Positions 22,271-33,737 of a DNA stretch of 64,000 nt are shown piece by piece. A model generated the notes under the pieces. The model was not told where the DNA came from and did no database searches. It saw only the letters and a program-made list of their open reading frames with translations. Source of the DNA: Bryoerythrophyllum caledonicum (lineage: Eukaryota; Streptophyta; Bryopsida; Pottiales; Pottiaceae); assembly GCA_963971425.1 (NCBI GenBank), contig OZ020520.1, positions 28,303,535-28,367,534 of the forward strand, written 5' to 3'. A program made the position numbers and the translations under genes. Every line of letters begins with the position of its first letter. The stretch's first letter is position 1.

Positions 22271-23768
22271 TCATACTCCTCTGTGTCCCGCCCAGAGTGT
22301 GTCATGAAACTCTGTCATAATCTTGGTTTTTGCGTCAAGGTCCCCCACCACTCTCAATGGAACCTTGTCACCCCTTTTTGGTCTCTTCCATAAGAATCCG
22401 TCCCTCAATAGATAGGCATATGATTGATGTCTGATATCCTTGTAGGTTTTATCCATCCAACCTTCTTGCCTTTTCATTGTGCTCAAATATATTTCAATAT
22501 CCTTCAATCTGCCTTCATACAAGTCTTCATGGAAAATTTGAAGATCAACTTCATCATCGACACCATCAGTAGCAAATGAATATCCAAGGCGTTTCTCTTC
22601 TACGTTGTCATCCTTCTCATATGCCATCATTTCTTCCTCAGAGGTATATCTAGCCGTGACAACATGTCTGCTACAAAGTTCTTCTTCCCGATTATGTGTA
22701 TCAAGACAAGATTCAAAGTCTTAATGTAGGCTATCCATCTCAGCATAATAATGACTGGAGTGGTATAATTACTTATCATTCTAAGTATAGGTAAATAACC
22801 TGTCTCCAGAACCACACTTGCTCCAATCAAATAATTTTTCTCTGCTTTCAGAGCAGTGAGTGCCCATCAAAATTCTCTTTTTACTTGTAGATAAGCCATT
22901 TGTCTTCATGTAAGAATACTTGCACCAAACCTTATAGCAAACTTCTTCCCTTCATGATCATCTTGTCCAACAGCCCATTCAATTGCTATAGCACTTGTAT
23001 CCACCGTTACAATTACCGGTCTACTACATTTATAGTCCACTTGTCTGAGAACAGGTGGAGAACTCAAGATTGTCTTAAGATTTTCCATGGCTATGTCTTG
23101 TTGCTCTACCCAAATAAACTTCTTGCCCTTCCTCAATAACTTGTATAGTAAATCTGAGATATGAACAAAGTAAGGCACCCAGATCTGATAGAATACACAT
23201 GCATCTAAAAATCTTCTGATTTCTGTAATACTTCTGCATGCTTTCATTCTGGATATAGCATCAACATTTTCTGGGTTTGGTTTTCTACCATGCCTCCCAC
23301 ATATGTGCCCCACAACTAGAATCTCACCAACTCCAAAGTTTGACTTTTCTATGGATAATGTCAAATTAACTGACTCAAGTTTGTTCAATATCTGAGCGAC
23401 ATCTTCAATATGTCTCTTGACAAAATCCTTGCGACCTTCAACATATATAGTCTCATCCTAGTCTTCTTCTCTGCAACCCTTCATAGGCATATCATCCAGA
23501 AATGGGATGGTCTTGTCACGCACAAACTCATTCAATATTTGGTTCATTGCATTTTGCATATGAGCTACGGAGTTAATTGCACCTTGAGGTAATGTATCTA
23601 TCCTCATTAAATCCAAAGGGGTTTTCATAGTGGTGAAGTCCCTACTTTCTTCTATTAGCTGGAATTGATCATATCCAGAATAGAGGTCTCTGATAGAATA
23701 GATTGCATGACCAGCAAATTGTTCAGCTATTTCATCCACTACAGGGCCTGACACCATATTTCGGATGG
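22271..23768 (-). pseudogene. Gypsy fossil: reverse transcriptase / RNase H region
   Basis: Part of the Gypsy-type fossil. Recognisable RT segments are RDLYSGYDQFQL and IPFLDDMPMKG, the latter at the catalytic YxDD-like position; RNase H and connection segments follow (VIVTVDTSAIAIEWAVGQ). The right edge at 23,768-23,772 is the duplicated target of the inserted gag-bearing element. Confidence 0.75.
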
Positions 23769-24301
23769 TCACTGTGGAACTCCGTTCCCACATGGTGCCG
23801 GAAGTTAACCTTAAATTCTGGCCAAAATAAAAAAATTAGTTAATTAGTTATGATAGTTCGCGCTAGGATACAGCCTACAGTCTTCATGTAAGAATATAGT
23901 TAGATAGACCTGAGTGCAAACCCTAATTAAGCCAAAAGTTGCTATAAGCAGAGCCGGAGGAGTTACCGGAATTCCGGGTCAGTCAATTATCCAGAACCGT
24001 CAGTCGGAACTGTCACCGTCAACTGTCATCATGATGCCGTACTAATGGCCAGACTACTTAAGGCTGGGGTTCCGTGGGAGACTCTTTCTTCTCACTTTGT
24101 CTTCGCCTGTCGAAGTTTTTGCTCAAGCTCTCTCTCTTTTTCTTTCTCTCTCTCTTTCTCTCTCACTCTTATGGTTTTTCGAACCGCTTGCTGTTAGGGT
24201 TTGAAACTTAGACAGTTAGAACGGACGTGCGTCCGTTAGGGAGAGTTTTTGTGAGGTTGGTGCGAGCAGGGACAACCTTGAGAGACGGTGAAGTGATAGG
24301 C

Positions 24302-26274
24302 AAGACTCATGAAGTCTGTGCCGATGGCAAAGAAGAAGAGGACGGATAGGGATAGGCGCGGCCGGAGAGACAAGGAGCCGGCAATTGCACTCCCTCCTTT
24401 AACTCGCGTTCTTCCGGAAATCCCAGAAGACACGAACGAACTCAGCATGCTGAAGGATAGCCTGAAATATATGGGTTGTGAGGGTTTGCTCAAAGTTCCC
24501 TGAGGCATTCGGGAGGAGGTCTACGTCCGAGAACTTGTAGGTACCCCGGACGAGAAGTACAAGGGGTTGATGAGAGCCCATTCGGAAATCTGGGGAGTCC
24601 CAGAATGGTCTCAGGCCTACGACTTCCGAGCCGGCCGCACCAAGGTGGTGGAAAGGCAGGACGGGTTTCTGGTTGAGGAATTCGGAGGACCAGCGGACCC
24701 AAAGGATGGCTACAACCTCCAAGACCTTTGGCACCTGGATGCCTAGCTTGTGCTAGAGTTTTTAAACCCTATCTTCCATCCGGAAAAGCCGAGACGGGTG
24801 GTGGCAAAGTGGGCCTGCACTTTCCTCGGAGCACTCCGGGGAAAGATCGTCGTCGACTGGGGAACGTTGATGACCGAGCTGATCAATCGGCTCGTGGCCA
24901 ATTTCTAGAAGGTGAAGAAATGAGCAGCACCTCTGGCCTCGTATGTGGTGTACCTCTATGCTCACCACCAGCAGCTAACTCAGGCGGAAATCCGGAAGTA
25001 TGACGAAGTCCTTAACTTCCAGAGGTATGAAAAGGACGAGTCGGAGGAAGGAGAGCCCCGAGGGAAGGAGCCTGTGCCGGAAGCAGCAACCACAGGCACT
25101 CCGGAAGGCCGGAAGGCTCCAAAGAGACCTCGGGGGAAGGAGCCTGTGGCGGAGAGTCCAGGCATCCGCAATTCCTCCGCATCATCCGGAGAAGACGAGT
25201 CCGGATCCTCAGGAGGGACCAGCCGGAAGAAGAGGAAGGTTGACCGGGACGACTGCAAGGGTGAGCTCAAACTGATGGATGAGCTCACACGCGATATTGG
25301 CTAGAGAGTTAGGCTCCTTAAAGAGACCAACTACATTATTATCACCACCAGTGTGAAGCAAATCTTCCGGAGTCTGGACGTCGACTGACTGGAGGATGCC
25401 ATCAACAGGGTGGAAGAACTCCGGAGCCGGGAGATGGACACGAAGGCGCTGCACAACCAGATCTCCTCCATGTACAAGGCCAGTACAGAGATGGAGAAGA
25501 ATGTGAAGCAATATCTCGCAGAGGCAGCTCTGGCGGTGACGGCCCGGAAGTTGGCTGAGGCAAAGGCCAACGCTTCCGCGGCTGCCTTGATAGAGGTCTG
25601 GGCAGCCCTGGAATTTCCAGGTAGTCAACCTGAGCCGGCTCTTCACCGAACTGGTGGAGAAGAAGGAGAAGGTCACCAAGGCCAACATCATCTGATTTCT
25701 CCTAGATCAAGCGGAGAAGATGGGTCGGACTTGGGAGCAGATGAAGCTGTTGGTCGATAACATCACCGAGGAGCTTCTGGAATACCCAACAACACTTGGA
25801 CCGGAAGTCACTCTGACCCCAACACGAACTACGGCCCCTCCAGAACCATCGACCAAGACCACTCCAGCTCCGAGCACCTCGGCGAATCTGGAGTCACTCG
25901 ACACTCCGTCACCTCGGACATCAACAGAGGGTATCTTACCTCCCAATCCGAGAACGAGTGAGATCCTGAAGACACTTCCGGATCTTCTGTCGCCACCCAA
26001 CATGCGTCTCCCAGATCCTCCGGCGGAAGGTGACCTCCCGGCTCCACCAAAGTCCGTGTCCCAGAGATTGGCGCCCGGACCAAGGAGTCCGTTCGGAAGC
26101 TACAGAGACTTGGTCCAAGAGACCAGGTCAGCTTCCGCAACGGAACTACCCGCACCTCCGATTCCGGAAGGATCAGCGGAACAACCCCCTCCACCGTTGG
26201 ACCATCGACCTGGAAGACCAACCTTTTGCCTGCAACATCGAAGAAGGCGAAGGGCAAGTAGCATGCTCCAGTAG
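24302..26274 (+). pseudogene. gag-like reading frames of the inserted element
   Basis: Fossil coding region of the insertion. Features seen: a basic start (MAKKKRTDRDRRGRRDK), a helical region (MLKDSLKYMGCEGLLKVP and LDAxLVLEFLNPIFHPEKP), a basic nuclear-localisation-like patch (RKKRKVDRDD), a coiled-coil stretch rich in Glu/Lys/Ala, and a proline-rich end. It resembles hypothetical proteins I associate with repeat families of non-seed plants, from memory only. It is broken into several frames. Confidence 0.5.
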
Positions 26275-27631
26275 AGATCTCCCCCTCCCGCAGGAGTGGG
26301 AGAAATCGGGGCCCAAGAGCTCCGACTTAGGTTAGTTAGGTTTTGTATTTTTTTTTGGTTTTAGATTTTGGATCAACAACGATTAAAGATAGGGCCCCAA
26401 GTGCACCCGGCTGTTGACGGAATCGACTGCCAATTTTGTAATTAGAGTAGGAATTCTGGAGACGGAATTGTTCCGTAATTTTTGGATCTGAGATCCGCTC
26501 TGATATTTTTCCGGATTTCTCGGATCTTTCAGATAAGATCTAGAGGACTTCCCGTAGGGTAGTTAGGAGGAAAGCTAAGTTTAGAAGGAACTTAGTTAGT
26601 ACTTAGTAGTGAGGTTTTTGACAAAAACCTTTCATCTTGTTCTTCTGACCTGGATATATACGTTACCTTTTTGCACTAGACTTGCTATCTTGTGTTTTTG
26701 GTGTGACGTGTTGAATTTGTGAGCGACGGATCCATTCTTGTGGGTGTGGTTGTATGAGTGGTTCTTCTGAAATAGTGTAACTCAATTGTTTTGCTAGAGG
26801 GGGAAACTATCTAGGTCAGTTTGAAGAGATCGCCTGGGAGAGTTGGAGAGAGCTATTACAGAGGTGTTCCTGGTAGTCTCCACGGTCTGGAAGTAGCCAG
26901 GAGGGGAAGAGATGAACTGCAGAGGTGTTCCTGGTAATCACTAGTTCACGGACGAATCCGTGTTAAACTGGATTCCGGTCAATACCAGAGTTCTCTCCTA
27001 AGATAGGAAAAAGCTTGATACCAAGATCTAGACGGAATAACCATAGCAAACGGTGAGCCTCTGTTTTAGAGAATTGCAACCGTATCCACCGGAATGTCGT
27101 TGTAGTTTGGACTTATCTCTGTGTGACCGCATCCGGAAGGCCTTCCGGATGTCGTTAGAGTCTAAGTCTAGGAGCAACAATCAAATCACCAGCTAGCAAT
27201 GTAGGGAGAGTGGTGTTCAGTCACTATAAGTTCCGGACAGTGGGTGGCTAGCCACTTTAAGTCACAGGGCAGTGGAAAATCCAGCCACTTACACAAAACA
27301 TGATCAGTGGACTCCAGCCACTCACTTAAAAACTCTAGGAGACTCTCTGAGGAGGAATAGAGACAAATCAAGCTACCCTCCAGACTTCTGGAAACTACTT
27401 TCCGGAAGCCATTGTACATAATCCGGACTCCGGAAGGATCCGGATCTACCCTACGTAAGTAAAGATTATAGCTAACTTATAAACGACTTGTTGTAATAAG
27501 TTAAGTAATTTAGAGTATTTGGAAAAGAACATCAGGTCTCTGTGGGAAGGAAACCGGAGCGGTTACTTTGGAAAGCACTTAGTGACGATTGGGTGCATTC
27601 CGGAGGGATATTGTCTCTACAAACTGCAACA
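26275..27631. other. 3' non-coding part of the gag-bearing insertion
   Basis: No frames of note. CCGGAA/TTCCGG words recur densely (near 26,510, 27,130, 27,380, 27,430 and 27,600). Short palindromes such as CCGGAAGGCCTTCCGG (near 27,131-27,146) are present. The block would include the 3' terminal repeat if the element has one. Confidence 0.4.
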
Positions 27632-27636
27632 GTCAC

Positions 27637-27990
27637 TTTGTTTGTAGGTTGCATATCCTGAATGAACTTCTATGCCCCTCATTTCTTAGGTACTCTAAAC
27701 CATCTGTTGGAATTAAGAGCGATTAAAGGCTCACGGATATCCATCTGTACCTTTTCTTTTAACAACTCCATCAGTTTAGGAAGCAAAACTCTTGGCACTG
27801 GTATAGGCTTTAAATCCCATGGAATATGTGGTACAGTGAATATAACCATAGGTGGTACAATACTGGGATCCATACATCCAATCTCATCAGAAGTTGAGGC
27901 AAATGCCTTACTATGTTTGATGAGCATTTCTTGAATCATCTTCTTCTCTAGAATTGTCAAAAAGCCACCCCCTCCAATCTTCAATTTAGC
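27637..27990 (-). pseudogene. Gypsy fossil: N-terminal reverse transcriptase piece
   Basis: Between the two insertions lies a 350-bp remnant of the same Gypsy-type element. It reads HSKAFASTSDEIGCMDPSIV and PIPVPRVLLPKLMELLKEKV, the usual N-terminal entry of RT. Its left edge is a duplicated GTCAC and its right edge the AATTTAGC target of the hAT-like element. Confidence 0.7.
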
Positions 27991-28372
27991 CAGGGTTACC
28001 AATCCGACGTCCTTGGGGGTCTGAGAGCGTCCTAGGACGTCCTAAGACGAGGACGTCCTGACGTCACGTCGGACGCAACGTCCGGGGGGGGTAAAATGCA
28101 TTTACGGAAGGCCCTAATAAGTTTTCTGGACCATCGGATTCTACAAAGTGCCACGCGGCCAGATCGCAGCCGTCAAATTGCGCTAGGCCGTCCAATCGGT
28201 CGTTGCCGTCGGGGCTATCGGACGGCACCTCGGTCGTCCGCCTGATAAGGCGGCCGCGATTTGATCGCGCGGGCGCGCGATGGCCGTCTGATCAGGTCGA
28301 CGCCCGCCCGGCCGTCGGAGTGGCCGTCCGATCCGCGGACGGCCCATCGGCAGACGGAGTGGCCGTCCGATC

Positions 28373-28572
28373 NNNNNNNNNNNNNNNNNNNNNNNNNNNN
28401 NNNNNNNNNNNNNNNNNNNNNNNNNNNNNNNNNNNNNNNNNNNNNNNNNNNNNNNNNNNNNNNNNNNNNNNNNNNNNNNNNNNNNNNNNNNNNNNNNNNN
28501 NNNNNNNNNNNNNNNNNNNNNNNNNNNNNNNNNNNNNNNNNNNNNNNNNNNNNNNNNNNNNNNNNNNNNNNN
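28373..28572. other. assembly gap (200 N)
   Basis: Exactly 200 N characters, a conventional placeholder length, so the true size is unknown. It falls inside a CCGTCCG/GGCCGTCC-rich island of the hAT-like element, where repeats may have blocked assembly. Confidence 0.99.
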
Positions 28573-31500
28573 GATCATGCAAGACCTTGGTCTAATTCTT
28601 GAAGGAACAAGTCACCCCCGGGGAGAAACTTTTCACTTGGTGCAGGTTCCTATGATTGTGATTTTAATTGGAATATTGCGGAATGTTAAACAGAGATTTC
28701 CATAATGCAAGCCTAGTGGAAACATTAATTTTGTCCCACCTTGGATTCCTAAAGAAAAAGCAATGCTCTTCTAATCACACATACTTTGACTCCGCGCAAC
28801 TCCAAACATTTTGCTAGAAGCTTCCATCGATTTTAAGAGTCTTTGTATTACTAGATCGTACCTAGGTTTCTTAAAAACGTCAATAAATATTTCATGCCTT
28901 CAATGAAAGATCTAATTTTCAAGCAAAGTAAAAAATGTTCACACATTTCTGGGTAGTGTAAAGAGAACCACTAATAATTTTGGACATTTTTACATCTTTG
29001 GGTTTAGATTTTTGTAAGGTTTAAAACAGGTCAACTCACAAAACACCAAGACTCACACATATTCTCCTTTTGATTCTAAACTCATTTCTCGGATGGTTTA
29101 GTGTCTACTGTATTTTAATTTAACTCTAATTTCTATACAAAAACTCTCTTCCATCAACAAAACTTAAGTTTAACCCAAACTCTTAAGAATTTAAGGTTGT
29201 TATGCATCCCTCTAAAGAAACAAAGTATTCATTAAATCCAAGGATTAAGTGCCTAGAAGGAACATTATTCCTTTATCAATTGTGCATGTGGTCAACTGTG
29301 AAGACTCTTAATCCATGCCTAGATAGACAGATGGAAGATTCCATTGAATTTCAATACAAATCATTAATTATGTTCTTCTTAGAAATCAAAACGAAATGCG
29401 ATTAATCCACCTTGAGGAATTGAGTGTAATGGAAATTGTAAATTCATTTGTCTTTACACTTGTCATAAAACACAAATGCGATTAATCTACCTTAAGGAGT
29501 CTCTCCTTTCTAGGTTAGACTTAATTCAACTTATTAACATGTACATAACACTCTTAACATGCTATGCATCAAGGAATGCATCTCTCTTGATAATTCTTTT
29601 ATCATTAGTATTAAAAATTACTCTTACTCTTATGCATTTTTAATTTTCAACACTCAAACTTAAATCTTTATAAAGTGGCAAGTGCCCATGCATTCCTGGA
29701 AGTATAGCATTAGGTCACTGATTACACATTAACACACACACATGAATATCCCATTCATGAAATTACTCCTTAAACATCTACAATGCCACTTAAAGCTTCA
29801 ATCAAATCATACTCTTACTTGCACTCAAGTTTTACATTAATTTAATTCAATCACACTCACATCTCATCACAATGTTTATAATTAATCTTCATACACACAA
29901 AATTGTATTAGTTAGACAAATTAGAGTATTTCTCTAATTTATAATGAAGTACTAATATTCAATGTATTACAAATGACTCAATTCACAAAATCAAGACAAT
30001 AATTACACAATGAATAATCACATATATCAATCATAAATCCAATACATATAGCAACAATTACTCTTACAAACTCAAGAGTTTCACAAATTACTAGCTTCCA
30101 AAGGTAGGACACACTCCAATCTTTAACATGGTAGTGGTGGAATTATTGTCTTTCCAATGCTAGTATGTATAATCTAAATTTTAGGGAAGACACCTCTTGA
30201 AAAGAGGTGTGTATTATAAGTACTTTAACTTCTACAACCGTTCATTAAATGGATGCACCTCTTCAAATCTTAACTAACTTTTAATGAACTCTTGGCTTAA
30301 TATGTATTTTAGCTATTTTAACCAATTGATATGAACTTTTAACACTAATTACTAATTTTTGAATATATACACAACCCTTACTACACTTAAAATTTTGAAA
30401 AGAGCTATTTTTAATGGTTCGGCTCTACGGTTTTATTTTACTATATGATGCGTTATATGTCATCCTTTTTACTGTTGGGATTCTCAGTTTATGGCAAATT
30501 AGGTACACCACAAAAATAAATAAATATATATATCATAATAGTATTTGAACCCCAATCCCTTCCACAATGTTTTTGAATATTTTGCACCCTTCATATTTCA
30601 CTTTGATTTTTCTTGCAAGGACCTAACATTGTATATCAAATTTTTGCACAAAATTTGATTCTAATCTAATGCATGAAATTTACATCACAAGAATTCAAAA
30701 GGAGATGATCCTTAAAATACATGGAAGTGAAAAAGAACCTTGTTTTTTGCTTCAAAATATATAATCTCTCAATCCATACCATCAACTTTCATGAAATTTT
30801 GAAAGCATGTTATTCTAAATGTGAGGGTTAAAGTAGAGCTTCAAGCTTTTTTTCCCCTCATTTCTTTTTGCACAAAGTAAATGTACATTCTAAAGTAAAC
30901 GTGCATTTTAATGACAAATACTGAGAATTTTAGGGGTTCACCTTGCAAAAAAAACTTAATGATAATGTATTGATAGGAAAGTTTTTCCAACTTATATGAG
31001 ATGATGTGGTCAAAATTTCGTGAAATTTACCATTTGAATTGAAAGATGATCGCAGTGAAGGTAAACATAATAAACCTTGTAAAGTACACTTAGGCTTACG
31101 GCGGTTAAACTTATATGATGCAAGAGTAAGATGAGTTTAGATTCTTTGTTACAGATGTTGCCAATAGTTTTTCCAACAATAACTATTATTGTGGTCTTTC
31201 TGAGGAAAACAATAAAAATAATTATTCTAAATAATCATTGTTTTTTCCTTGAACGCATCATCTATTTAAATCAATAGTAGTAGCATAATAGGTGCAAGAG
31301 TGATATTCCATACTACATGTTTATCGATATGCAATTCAAGCATGAATATATACAAATTTTGATGGTGGTTGGTTCTCGAAATATATCTTGCTTAATATGT
31401 AAATTTCGGAATACATGCCACTGCCATACCTAACTATGGAAGATCTAGCCATTACCTTTTGCCACTACGACTATATCCGTACATTTTAATAAAATGCGGG

Positions 31501-32760
31501 ACTATTAATTCTGTTATGGCATTTTAAGAATAAAAAAGTGGTCCACATGCAATGATTTAAGCTTATGAGCTCAACCTTGTAGTCTATTTCTAAGTTTTGA
31601 GATCTCTATCATAAGTGCTTTTGAGGTCTTTCACGCTATTATTTTGACATGTTCATTCCAAGATGGTATGGCAACACTCCATTGGATAACTAATGGATGC
31701 GTTAAATGCGGATGAACTCTTTCAATGGAGTACTTCATCCATTTAGAAGTCATTGGTTCTTTGTCGGATTCTCAGATGCCATACCATTCCAAAATTGGCA
31801 ATATAAATTATAATGTCAAGAGCATTGTGTATTAGAAATATGGACTTTCATATGAACAAAGAAGTCAAATTCTACCGGTCCAACACTTCATCTTTTAACT
31901 TCTACGCTCCTTTTTTTTTATTCCAAGTGTGTTTAGAAAGTTCAACCTTGGTTCAAACCCCCAACTTCCAATTCTATTTGGAACACAAATATTGCCACCC
32001 CAAAATCGTGTAGAGTTTGGGAATATTTTAAGACATTGCTAATGTAATTACATTGTTTGTAGAACATTATGGACATTATGATTTTGGAAAGTATCATTTA
32101 ACACTTGCACCTCTCTCCAAGTTCCAAATTTACTACATACATCCTTGCCAAAATAATTACTCCTTTCAAATTCTATGTTGGAAACGTTGGAATGTATAAA
32201 AATTTCTCATTCCACACATCCACTTATACTTAAAAATAAGCAATCAAGTTTATTTAGAAACAAGTAACATAAAATGTATACTTTTTGTTTACATTGACAT
32301 GGCCGCAATGTTGAAAAAAACATCCACTAGGAGATCTTAAAAAATGACCTTGATCAATCGACTCAAGGCCAATTGGTCGGCACTTGGTGGTCGACCGCCA
32401 TGCCGTCTGCTCCTAGAGCTTGGGGGACGGCCACCAAGCCACCAAGCCTCAAATTTCAGCAACTTCCTTCCCTCTCCTCCACTTCTCTCCACTCTTTGGC
32501 AACACGGAAGCGGTTTGGAACATTACTTTTTTGGGTAGATAGACATTGCATGTGCACTCTAAATTAGGAGAAAGAGTCAAGTGCATTATTAGTCAGAAGA
32601 ATGTCTCAAAGATATTATGCGAATATATATGAATATTCCATTTCAAATATCCTATGCACTTGGAAACAAATGAAGAATAGAACTTGTGAATAGTAGTTTC
32701 ACTTAAAATAGACTACACAAGAAATCTACATTCATTTTTCTCCTTTACTAACCACAAGCC
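28573..32760. other. AT-rich interior of the hAT-like element
   Basis: Over 4 kb of AT-rich sequence with only short, unconvincing frames. No coding signal, RNA gene or clear tandem array is seen. Two TGCGATTAATC(C/T)ACCTT(G/A)AGGA copies at 29,396 and 29,477 are a small local duplication. Confidence 0.45.
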
Positions 32761-32764
32761 TATT

Positions 32765-33620
32765 AGAATGGCCGTCCGCCCCGTCGTCCGTCTCTAGCAT
32801 TTGGGTGTTTCCCTCCGTTGTCCGCCTCTCCAACTGCCACTTGTCACTACACGAGGGTTCGCCCTCCGGACTCTATGGCCGACCGCCACTTGGTCGACTC
32901 TTGGCCGTCCGACCCACCGATTGCCTGGCCGTCCGCCCAGTGGTCGGCCATAGGCATCCGCGCGAGCGGCTGACTCCCTAGCCATCCGCACGGGTTTTTT
33001 GACCATAACTCCCTCATTTTTGGGAGTTTTTGAACGTGTAATATACCATTCAAAGCGTCTTAAAAATGCGCTTCCAACAGTATATAGTGCGCAGCAGACA
33101 CCCAAGGGCCGTCCGCACGGCGGTCGGCCCTCACCCGTCCGCGCAGTTGACTCTCTAGCCGTCCGCACGGGTTTTTTGGCCATAACTCCCTTAGTTTTGG
33201 GAGTTTTTGAACGTGTAATATACCATTCAAAGCGTCTTAAAAATGCGCTTTCAACGGTATATAGCGTGCAGCGGACGTTCAAGGGCTGTCCGCACAGCGG
33301 ACGGCCGAGCGCCAACCACCATTCGGACAACCAGGCGGACGGCTGATGGCCGACCGCCATTCGGACGGCCGGGCGGACGGCTGTCGAATGGCCAACCCCT
33401 GACTGCCATTTGGACGGTTGGGCGGACGGCCAACTGTCGACCGCCATTCGGACAGCCGAGCGCCGACTACAATTCGGACGACCTAGCGGTCGGCGCCGAC
33501 CGACCACCGAGCGGTCATGGCGGGTGGACGCCACTGACCGACCACCGGGCGGTCACGACGAGCGGACGGAGGGAGGTCGCATCTAACGGCCGAGCAGTCG
33601 GCCGAGGCTGTAGACGGCTA
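32765..33620. repeat. GC-rich GGCCGTCC island with a 177-bp tandem duplication
   Basis: The island is dense in CCGTCCG, CGGACGGCC and GACCGCC words. Inside it, a unit beginning CCGCACGGGTTTTTTG (32,986 and 33,163; period 177 bp) is repeated almost exactly, including TTGAACGTGTAATATACCA and AAAATGCGCTT. It sits near the right end of the hAT-like element, mirroring the smaller island at 28.19-28.37 kb near the left end. Confidence 0.7.
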
Positions 33621-33737
33621 TTTATCCCCGGGTAAATTGACAAAACTCGTTATGTCACCGGACGTCCTGATAGGCCCGAGGACGTCCTTCGTCCTGATGT
33701 CCGGACGTCAGGGACGTCGAGCATCCTGATAACCCTG

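Larger units (their letters stand above)
23773..27631 (+). mobile_element. gag-bearing retroelement-like insertion in the Gypsy fossil
   Basis: Both sides carry GTCAC (23,768-23,772 and 27,632-27,636), and the insert begins TGTGG and ends CAACA. A 5-bp duplication with TG...CA ends is what a retroviral-type integrase leaves. The 3.86-kb insert carries a plus-strand gag-like region and no pol that I can see. I could not recognise matching long terminal repeats; the first and last few hundred bases look unlike each other. It could be a gag-only, non-autonomous element of the TR-GAG sort. It is broken and younger than the Gypsy element around it. Confidence 0.6.
27991..33737. mobile_element. hAT-like DNA transposon, non-autonomous, inserted in the Gypsy fossil
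   Basis: The left end CAGGGTTACCA and right end (complement) CAGGGTTATCA form terminal inverted repeats beginning CAGGG. Both are flanked by the 8-bp direct repeat AATTTAGC (27,983-27,990 and 33,738-33,745). CAGGG ends with 8-bp duplications are diagnostic of hAT elements. Subterminal GACGTCC words occur at least three times within 100 bp of the left end and four times, in both orientations, at the right end. The 5.75-kb interior has no transposase that I can recognise; it has two CCGTCCG-rich islands, a long AT-rich middle and a 200-base assembly gap. Confidence 0.85.

Noticed and set aside
24302-26274. A host nuclear protein gene (NLS, coiled coil)
   Set aside because: It lies inside an insertion with integrase-type limits and is broken, so it is treated as a gag-like fossil.
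28183-28602. Open frames across the N-run
   Set aside because: They are open only because N codons cannot be stops; the flanks are CCGTCCG repeats.
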